From Phycisphaerae bacterium (lineage in GTDB: Bacteria > Planctomycetota > Phycisphaerae > UBA1845): a stretch of 39,072 nucleotides of DNA. The DNA is taken from the NCBI GenBank assembly GCA_020056715.1, contig JAGVHG010000183.1:1-39072 (forward strand), read 5' to 3'. Below, one piece after another: positions 33,818-39,072 of this stretch. Positions within the stretch are counted from its first letter, which is position 1, and every line of letters begins with the position of its first letter. A program made the position numbers and the translations under genes. A model generated the notes under the pieces. That model searched no databases. It had not been told where the DNA came from and saw nothing but the letters and a program-made list of their open reading frames with translations.

Positions 33818-34211
33818 TCCCTTCCGACCCTTGGCGATCTCCGTCTATCGCGTGCAAGATAGCGTGGCGAAGAACCTCGATATCGACCCCCGCGCGCAGC
33901 AGTACAAGCCTTGCCTGTTCGAACTTTCCTGAGCAACAGTCCCAATAGAAGAAAAGCTCGGGAATTGGGGTGCTACAAGCGGCGAGACGGCAGACAAGAT
34001 CGGCCTCGCTTTTCTCAAGCAGGACGTCTCTGCCAATCAAGGCTTCCGACAGCAAGCGCCCAAGCGAATTGAACACAGCGTCGCCCATTAGATGGCGGAG
34101 GAAGCCATCATCTTGCTGCCATCCTGCTTGAAGTGCGTGTAACGAACCTACCCGGCCAGAGGGGACCTTGGACCTGGCGGCTTTGACGCATTCCTGGAAA
34201 CTCAGTGACAT
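33807..34211 (-). CDS. Unknown 134-residue protein at head of cluster
   Basis: First gene of the minus-strand cluster; I do not recognise it. It is predicted mostly helical, with 'SFQECVKAARSKVPSGRVGSL' near the start, 'ALIGRDVLLEKSEADLVCRLAAC' in the middle and two vicinal-Cys spots (WDCCSG). No membrane segment or signal peptide. ATG 34211 is fixed by a perfect AGGAGG eight bases upstream, so I reject the longer frame beginning at 34259. The stop lies inside the winged-helix gene (11-base overlap), so the two are translated together and probably act together, for example as regulator and partner. Confidence 0.65.
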   Translation of the reverse strand: MSLSFQECVKAARSKVPSGRVGSLHALQAGWQQDDGFLRHLMGDAVFNSLGRLLSEALIGRDVLLEKSEADLVCRLAACSTPIPELFFYWDCCSGKFEQARLVLLRAGVDIEVLRHAILHAIDGDRQGSEGNVA

Positions 34212-34355
34212 TCTGTGGCCTCCTTTGCGCTGGTCTACGCGGGGGAACGCGTCTTCCACCTGTACTGGGTTTCGAGAACAGGAGTCCTTTCACTCGCAAC
34301 CGCAGATCTTGGCCCCCGACGGACTTCGCACGACCGGGCGTCGGATTTAACCAAC

Positions 34356-34372
34356 AACCTCCTTGGGAGGTT
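34356..34372. repeat. 17-bp perfect inverted repeat (possible operator)
   Basis: AACCTCC-TTG-GGAGGTT: two perfect 7-base arms with a 3-base centre, about 145 bases upstream of the first gene of the minus-strand tagging cluster. It could be an operator for the winged-helix protein or a small hairpin in the leader RNA. Because the RNA arm contains GGAGG, it could also form a decoy ribosome site. Function is unproven. Confidence 0.4.
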
Positions 34373-34526
34373 AGCGGAACCTTGTCTCACGCATGAACCT
34401 GGTTGTCATTCGCGTGCCAACAATGAGCAGTTGGCGCCATACAGCCAACTACATCAACACTAACCAACAATAACCGATAATTGAGCCTTAAGCAAGAATA
34501 AAATGCATTTTTTGGCAGGAAACCTA

Positions 34527-34555
34527 TTGACATCTAACGCATTATCGGGTATATT
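34527..34555 (+). promoter_or_regulatory. Sigma70-type promoter for the 366-residue gene
   Basis: TTGACA at 34527-34532 and TATATT at 34550-34555, separated by exactly 17 bases, in an AT-rich stretch about 50 bases before the ATG at 34606. This is a consensus -35 and a near-consensus -10. The half-site ATTATCGG (34541-34548) sits in the spacer just before the -10, which would allow repression. Confidence 0.75.
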
Positions 34556-34605
34556 CCTGACAGGTTCCTAGCGTTCTAATAGATATTAGTGGAGTAGAAT
34601 TGACA

Positions 34606-35706
34606 ATGTCAGATGCGGTTAGGCCAGTGGTTGACAACTGGGACGACATTCGGTTTCACCCAGCTTCCGCCCTGAAGCACTTGCTCGCTAACATGAAGAT
34701 CAGCTATCTGGAGCTAGAAAGGCGGATCGAGAGCCTGTGCGACAAATCCCCTATGAGCAAGATCGACCGGCGGAAGTTAAAGGATCTCGTCCAGCTTGTT
34801 GATGACGGACTCGACAGGGAGAAGGACGTGGCCCTCTCACTGAGACAATTAATGGCTCTTGACGCTTTTCTCTCACAACATGGAGAGGGGCTCGGTGACA
34901 AGCCAATCTTCGAGAGACCGGCGCTGCTCCGATCGATCGCGGAATGTGGGCGCGTGACGATAACCTTGGGCGCGTATCCGCATGACCCAGAGAAACGCAA
35001 CGAACTGAACTTGTGGGACGTCCGCGCAATGACCGAGTTGTTCAGGGCCATGGAGAAACTCAAGCCTGGACTAGACGTTGAGTTTCAGGACCTCCGGTTT
35101 GGTCGGGAGCTGCCTTGTCGCCCTCCGTTTCTTGATGATGCTGGTCCATCGGTGATCTGCCTCGGTTCTCCCCGCGCATGCTATGCTGCCGAACTCATGC
35201 TCGCTGATATGCTGAAGCTAAAAGCGTTCACCAATGAGTCCGAACCCGGCAGTCCGCTTCGATTTATCTGGTCACCCAAAGCATCGCGTCCGCACCCCAG
35301 CGCGTTCCGCGGAGAGGCAAAGGACATTGCAGGCCTTGACAAGAAACTAGCCAAGGACATTGCGGCCGACCGCACATGGGGCGCCATCCAGATCGCGGAC
35401 AAACTATTCCCGGTCCATGGCAGCCCGAAGGGCGCGGAGTTGACTACATCCCACGGGATCGTCATAACACAACGGCGGCCATCGGGACGGATTTGGGCGG
35501 TGATTGCAGGTGCATCGGGACCGGCGACTCACGCTTGCGCAAAAGCTGTCGAGGAGAACCTGACCGAACCGTCTCCGGAAGGAAAGCGGAACGACACGCG
35601 TGCCCGCTGGAACATCGTCGAGTGCACGATTCAGCAGGATGCTAACCTGCTCGGTGATCCGCGTCGTGTAATATCACATAGAGTCGTGGAACATGGCATG
35701 TTCTGA
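34606..35706 (+). CDS. Unknown 366-residue protein, divergent from tagging cluster
   Basis: I do not recognise the family. The N-terminal 110 residues are helical ('SALKHLLANMKISYLELERRIESL', 'KLKDLVQLVDDGL') and could be a small helical DNA-binding or docking part. The remainder looks alpha/beta: 'RVTITLGAYPHDPEKRNELNLWDVRAM', 'GPSVICLGSPRACYAAELMLADML', and a final 'IWAVIAGASGPATHACAKAVEENL'. The last two resemble nucleotide- or ligand-binding Rossmann-like loops (S/G-P-R-A and A-G-A-S-G-P). No membrane segment. ATG 34606 has GGAG 11 bases upstream; a TTG at 34600 would add two residues. It has its own strong promoter and its stop touches the next ORF (TGATG). It could sense or regulate the divergent cluster; this is only positional inference. 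Confidence 0.7.
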   Translation: MSDAVRPVVDNWDDIRFHPASALKHLLANMKISYLELERRIESLCDKSPMSKIDRRKLKDLVQLVDDGLDREKDVALSLRQLMALDAFLSQHGEGLGDKPIFERPALLRSIAECGRVTITLGAYPHDPEKRNELNLWDVRAMTELFRAMEKLKPGLDVEFQDLRFGRELPCRPPFLDDAGPSVICLGSPRACYAAELMLADMLKLKAFTNESEPGSPLRFIWSPKASRPHPSAFRGEAKDIAGLDKKLAKDIAADRTWGAIQIADKLFPVHGSPKGAELTTSHGIVITQRRPSGRIWAVIAGASGPATHACAKAVEENLTEPSPEGKRNDTRARWNIVECTIQQDANLLGDPRRVISHRVVEHGMF

Positions 35707-35960
35707 TGGGCAACGTGTGTCACAAGCGGGAATCCCTATGCGCCCTGTGGATGAGAAAGGCCGTCGGAAAGTCAGCTGGCGCCGCGTGGACGGCCGCCGG
35801 ATTGCGGGAGCGAATGACGAGGGAGTCCCCGTGTTGCCCAGGATCGAATCATCGAGCGGTTCGGATCGAAGATCCGACCGGAGTTGCGCACAGGGGCGGC
35901 AGCATGGAGGAGCTGATCGCGTGGTTTTACGGCTTGCGGGGAGGCGGCAGAACGGCTTGA
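35706..35960 (+). CDS. Small ORF coupled to the upstream gene
   Basis: An 84-residue ORF of unknown function whose ATG overlaps the upstream stop (TGATG). Third codon positions are GC-rich, as in neighbouring genes. The C-terminus 'MEELIAWFYGLRGGGRTA' is protein-like; the middle is Cys/Arg-rich and less convincing. An overlapping frame from 35693 to 35977 is also open. It ends 20 bases before the next SD/ATG. Low to moderate support, mostly from coupling. Confidence 0.3.
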   Translation: MGNVCHKRESLCALWMRKAVGKSAGAAWTAAGLRERMTRESPCCPGSNHRAVRIEDPTGVAHRGGSMEELIAWFYGLRGGGRTA

Positions 35961-35980
35961 ACGCTCGGAGGAAATAGCCA

Positions 35981-36240
35981 ATGGGGCGGTCGGTGCCGCC
36001 GAGGGCTGAGTTAGCAGAGGGAGCTGTTTTTTTGCAGAAAGAGACGCTCGCACGCTAGATCTTGATGGGCGTCATTTGTGCGCCAAGGAGTCCGACAAGG
36101 GCCTGTATTTCGAGGCCGAGGTCGGCGGCGAAACTGAGGTAGCTACCGTCCAGAAGGACGGACCCGTGGCGTTCGTGTTTTTGGTGCCGAACCGGCTGAT
36201 ACGCGCCTTGGACCGGGCCGTGAGAAAGGACTTGCTATGA
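35981..36240 (+). pseudogene. Small gene split by a -1 frame change at a T7 run
   Basis: ATG 35981 follows a good GGAGG nine bases upstream. Frame 0 encodes 25 residues and stops at 36056-36058. In the -1 frame the sequence continues as convincing protein ('LYFEAEVGGETEVATVQ', 'VAFVFLVPNRLIRALDRAV') to a TGA at 36238-36240 that overlaps the glycosidase ATG (ATGA). The two frames join within the T7 run at about 36026-36032, which reads T-TTT-TTG in frame 0, a classic -1 slippery heptamer. The joined product would be about 86 residues with no known domain. Options are a homopolymer indel (pseudogene or assembly error) or programmed frameshifting. I cannot decide from sequence alone. Confidence 0.45.
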
Positions 36241-38357
36241 GAATCATGTTGCGATGGGGCGTCGGGCTGGTTGTGACAATGCATCTTGCCAGCAACGTCG
36301 ACGCAGGGAATCTGCTGTCCAACGGCGACTTTGAGACAGGTGATCTTAGTTCGTGGCGTACCGCCTGGCTGCCGGACCAATCCGGTGCCCTTGTGACCGC
36401 AACAGCCGCGCGTGGCAGCGGGCAAGGCTTGTGGATCTACACCGCGAATAGTTATGCAGGCGTTGCGTTCGCTTCAGTCTATCAGGAGTTCCCCGCGGAG
36501 GCCGGAAACGTATTCGTGGCGAGTGCATACATTCGAACGCCTGCGCCCGGACAATGGGTGGACTGGGTATCCGGGTCGTACGCGTGCGTTCGTGTTCTGT
36601 TCATGGCGACAAACGGCACCACGCTCGCTTCCTACGACAGCCCGTGCCTGATGACGGGGAACACTCCCTACGGTAACCCCTACCAAGTGACGACACAGCC
36701 CGCGCCAGCGGGAACCGCGCATGTCCGTTTCGTTTGTTATCTCTATGAGCTGGCAGGCGACGCGCGGCAAAGTATCGCCAATTTCGACGACTGTAACCTT
36801 GAACTACTAGATGTGACGCCACCGAGGATTTCTCTCAGTCCGCTGGCCCTGGGTTTTGGCTTTGATCTCAAGTCTCTCACGTTCAACATCGAGAACACCG
36901 GCAGCGGCACACTGAGCTGGAGCGTGACGGCCGACACCGATTGGATCACGGTGACCCCCAACAGCGGAACCACCACGACGGAACTCGATACGATCACGGT
37001 CACCGTCGAGCGTGCTGGCCTGAAATTGCCCCGCTATAACGGCGTGATCACCGTCAACTCGAACGGTGGTGCCGCGAGCGTTGACGCATACATGGAAACC
37101 ACGCCTCCGTACAGCGTGCCGCAGCAACCCTCCATCGTTACGACGGATGGCTATAGGCTTATGGTCCAGCGACGACTGCCGGACGCCACTCTCGCTTCTG
37201 TTCAGCCATACACAATCAAGGGAACAGCTTGGTCGCCGGCGGGCATCGGCACGACGACTGAATACTATATTCGTCGCGACGCCTTTGCAGATTGGTACCG
37301 CTTGGACATTCAGATGCTCAAGGCGATGCACGCGAATACAGTTTATACCTTTCTTGACTTCGGGACGGACCCCTCGATGCTTGGAATCGGCCTGGAGATT
37401 CTGGACTATTGCTACTACAACGGCATCATGGTGATCATGACCGTCGATGAGAACGGGTCGGACAACACGGAGAATATCACTCAGGTGGTAACTGCCTACA
37501 AGAACCACCCAGCCTTGCTGATGTGGGCGCTGGGTAACGAATGGAACCTCTGGCGCCCAGACCGGCCTTACTATTACAACCGATATGGTACGCTGACTGA
37601 GGCGGCGCTTGCCATGCAGAGCAACGCACTGCTGACTCAGTCTCTCGACGCAAATCATCCGGTCTGCTCGATTCTGGGAGAAATCAACTATCCAACCCAG
37701 GCGCAGATCGATCACATCGTCAGCAATGTCTGCACCGCCGTGGATGTCTGGGGGGCGAACATCTTCCGGGGGCCGGAGTTCTACGGGCTGTTTGCGGAAT
37801 GGGAGGCTATCTCGACGAAGCCACTGTTCCTCTCGGAATTCGGCACCGACGCCTTTCATACCACAACTTGGTGGCCACCGGTTGGCTTTGAGGACGAGGC
37901 CATGCAGGCCGCATTCGATCATTCACTTTGGGGCGATCTGACGCGTGAACTGTCCGCCTGCAACCCCGCCCGCGTTTGCCTGGGCGGGACTGTGTTCGAG
38001 TGGAACGATGAGTGGTGGAAATCAAACACGGGGACTCCATACGTACACGAACCGGATGGCTACGAGACGACGTGGAATCCTATCGCGCATCCCGACGGCT
38101 TTGCGAATGAGGAGTGGTTCGGCATTGTCAGCGTCGAACGCCGCCAAAGAGAAGCCTACTTTACGCTGGCTGCGGACTTCGGGGTCGACCTAGACGATTT
38201 CGCGGTCATTGCCGGGTGCATGGGCGGGCCAGGCGTCACTTCGCCACCCGGCTGTACCTCGGCCAATTTCGACAGCGCCGACTTCGAGTGCGACAACGAT
38301 GTTGATCTAGCGGACTTGGCGATTCTTCAGCGGATGTTCACTGGCAGCGACGGCTGA
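36237..38357 (+). CDS. Secreted clan-A glycoside hydrolase with dockerin-like C-terminus
   Basis: A 706-residue exported enzyme. Layout: signal peptide (1-23, ending near SNVDA/G); a beta-sandwich carbohydrate-binding-like domain (24-190, 'NLLSNGDFETGDLSSWR'); an Ig/BACON-like domain (200-285, 'LSWSVTADTDWITVTPNSGTT'); a TIM-barrel catalytic domain (about 310-630) of the GH2/GH5 type with probable acid/base Glu435 in 'ALGNEWNLW' and nucleophile Glu534 in 'LSEFGTDA'; and an Asp-rich dockerin-like repeat (650-706, 'VDLDDFAVI', 'NDVDLADLAILQ'). Such planctomycete enzymes attack complex polysaccharides outside the cytoplasm. The exact substrate is not visible. ATG 36237 overlaps the small upstream frame. 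It appears complete and is unrelated to the defence or tagging genes. Confidence 0.8.
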   Translation: MRIMLRWGVGLVVTMHLASNVDAGNLLSNGDFETGDLSSWRTAWLPDQSGALVTATAARGSGQGLWIYTANSYAGVAFASVYQEFPAEAGNVFVASAYIRTPAPGQWVDWVSGSYACVRVLFMATNGTTLASYDSPCLMTGNTPYGNPYQVTTQPAPAGTAHVRFVCYLYELAGDARQSIANFDDCNLELLDVTPPRISLSPLALGFGFDLKSLTFNIENTGSGTLSWSVTADTDWITVTPNSGTTTTELDTITVTVERAGLKLPRYNGVITVNSNGGAASVDAYMETTPPYSVPQQPSIVTTDGYRLMVQRRLPDATLASVQPYTIKGTAWSPAGIGTTTEYYIRRDAFADWYRLDIQMLKAMHANTVYTFLDFGTDPSMLGIGLEILDYCYYNGIMVIMTVDENGSDNTENITQVVTAYKNHPALLMWALGNEWNLWRPDRPYYYNRYGTLTEAALAMQSNALLTQSLDANHPVCSILGEINYPTQAQIDHIVSNVCTAVDVWGANIFRGPEFYGLFAEWEAISTKPLFLSEFGTDAFHTTTWWPPVGFEDEAMQAAFDHSLWGDLTRELSACNPARVCLGGTVFEWNDEWWKSNTGTPYVHEPDGYETTWNPIAHPDGFANEEWFGIVSVERRQREAYFTLAADFGVDLDDFAVIAGCMGGPGVTSPPGCTSANFDSADFECDNDVDLADLAILQRMFTGSDG

Positions 38358-38806
38358 TCAGGAAAGTAGCCTTGATCCCACACGAATTGGACGAGATCGT
38401 GCCTCAGAGATCTTTGCCGTGCCCTGAGGACTTTGCTTCGAGTTACGCGGCAAGCAGGGTAGGAATCAACGGTCTAGGAGGAATAGGTATCATGAACTTG
38501 CGAATCGTACTACTCACAGACGATCAGACAGTGCGACGCTCAACTCACTCAGCTGGACATCGTGGCCGCCCTTGGCGGCACGCCGCGAGACCGAGAGGTG
38601 GCAGAACCTCCGGGTAGCCAACCCGACGGTCGAAAATCGACATCGGATCGCGACGATGTGCGGCTCGCGCAGCTGGTCGTCGTGGTTTCACGGTTCGTCG
38701 GAGCGCCGTCTGAACCGGGTTCTCGGACCTAAAGAGCGGATTGCGTGCCAAGTAGAGGTTACTGAATTCTTGTTTCTGAATCGCCACCGCTTGGCGGCTG
38801 ACCCAC
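38358..38806. other. Intergenic stretch after the glycosidase
   Basis: No supportable gene. An AGGAGGA followed by ATG 38491 starts a 42-codon frame ('MNLRIVLLTDDQTV...') that opens like a response regulator but turns Arg-rich and ends at 38617; it may be a decayed fragment. Other open frames here look like chance. Confidence 0.3.
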
Positions 38807-39072
38807 TCAGCGACCCATACTCAGCACTACATGGAAGCCGACGTTGTCGCCCCCCTGATCGATGCGCTTTCCGTTGCCGTCTGAGATGCCGAATATGTAT
38901 TCTGGACCTCCGCCGGTCCAGGAGTCCACAGCGTTCCCCGCCCCTGGGCCCCTGGTAGGTGCATCCCGAATCACGGGTGCATCCCATCCTGGGTGGCGCG
39001 ATTGAATTAATACAGTTACGCTTCTTGTGTACGACGAGAGCGAGTGCTTTCGTGGATGAGTTGAGGAATACA
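38807..39072 (-). CDS. Possible 3' end of a gene running off the right edge
   Basis: On the minus strand a frame is open from the window edge to a TGA at 38807-38809 (about 88 codons), with no start inside. The last 40 residues look like protein: 'AVDSWTGGGPEYIFGISDG', then 'RIDQGGDNVGFHVVLSMGR'. The Gly/Asp-rich ending recalls the tail of extracellular or FGE/SUMF1-type planctomycete proteins ('VGFRVV'), but the match is loose. It converges with the glycosidase. Treat as tentative. Confidence 0.3.
   Translation of the reverse strand, partial: YSSTHPRKHSLSSYTRSVTVLIQSRHPGWDAPVIRDAPTRGPGAGNAVDSWTGGGPEYIFGISDGNGKRIDQGGDNVGFHVVLSMGR

Larger units (their letters stand above)
34212..34605. other. 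Divergent regulatory region
   Basis: The 394 bases between the head of the minus-strand cluster and the plus-strand 366-residue gene hold no supportable gene. They become AT-rich from about 34440. They contain a 17-bp perfect inverted repeat (34356-34372), a 12-bp palindrome AAAATGCATTTT (34500-34511), an inverted pair CCGATAAT/ATTATCGG (34474-34481 and 34541-34548) and a strong plus-strand promoter. I did not find an equally clear minus-strand promoter. Confidence 0.6.

Noticed and set aside
21477-34211. Genes for 20S proteasome subunits expected beside Pup/ARC genes
   Set aside because: No protein with the N-terminal-Thr hydrolase pattern of PrcA/PrcB is encoded anywhere in the window.
36807-37922. 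371-residue minus-strand open frame
   Set aside because: Antisense to the glycoside hydrolase catalytic domain; no domain of its own.
38491-38617. Short frame starting like a response regulator (MNLRIVLLTDD)
   Set aside because: Only 42 codons, quickly becomes Arg/Gly-rich with no receiver-domain continuation; kept only as a note in the intergenic entry.
1-39072. CRISPR arrays, tRNA or rRNA genes
   Set aside because: No regularly spaced direct repeats, tRNA cloverleaf with CCA-end pattern or rRNA-like segments were noticed by eye.

Overview
The window reads as an accessory (genomic-island) region of a GC-rich Planctomycetota chromosome. Three observations suggest this: the secreted glycosidase at the right ends in the Asp-rich dockerin-like repeat common in planctomycetes; the Pup-like protein has the RQQGG-type C-terminus of the Gram-negative 'UBact' family; and the left-edge integrase ends in a GNSP...RRHYAAL active-site block that I associate with planctomycete integrases. 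The taxonomic call is inference. I see no rRNA, tRNA or CRISPR array.

Left part (1-15139). A tyrosine recombinase gene runs off the left edge on the minus strand. After about 0.8 kb without a supportable gene comes a complete, tightly coupled type I BREX phage-defence operon on the plus strand: brxA, brxB, brxC, pglX, pglZ, brxL. Most junctions overlap by a few bases. pglX carries a REP-like palindrome inserted in frame.

Middle (15219-19079). A second plus-strand run of three overlapping genes follows: an AGE-type (alpha/alpha)6-barrel protein, a glutamate-1-semialdehyde-aminotransferase-like PLP enzyme, and a compact CCA/poly(A)-polymerase-type nucleotidyltransferase. It looks like a small metabolic or modification module of unknown product. 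On the minus strand lie a PIG-L/LmbE deacetylase and a ribose-phosphate pyrophosphokinase (prs) with an abnormal C-terminal tail.

Main finding (21477-34211, minus strand). One co-directional gene cluster encodes two protein-tagging chemistries side by side. In transcription order it holds: a small unknown protein; a coiled-coil winged-helix protein; an FHA-RING protein (candidate E3); a ThiF/E1-like activating enzyme; an E2-like protein with HPN and an active-site Cys; an unknown 300-residue protein; a beta-grasp ubiquitin-like protein; a JAMM/JAB peptidase; an ARC/Mpa-like AAA+ ATPase; a Dop-like enzyme; a Pup/UBact-like 68-residue tag ending GGE; a PafA-like Pup ligase; and a Clp-D1-like ATPase. 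No 20S proteasome subunit is present, and the ARC-like ATPase lacks the usual C-terminal proteasome-docking tail. The natural reading is a combined ubiquitin-like and Pup-like conjugation system sharing an unfoldase, with an unidentified or absent protease.

Right part (34500-39072). A clear sigma70-type promoter drives an unknown 366-residue protein. Short coupled ORFs follow, including one whose frame continues across a T7 slippery sequence, then a secreted clan-A glycoside hydrolase. The last 0.7 kb is poorly resolved and may hold the 3' end of another minus-strand gene.
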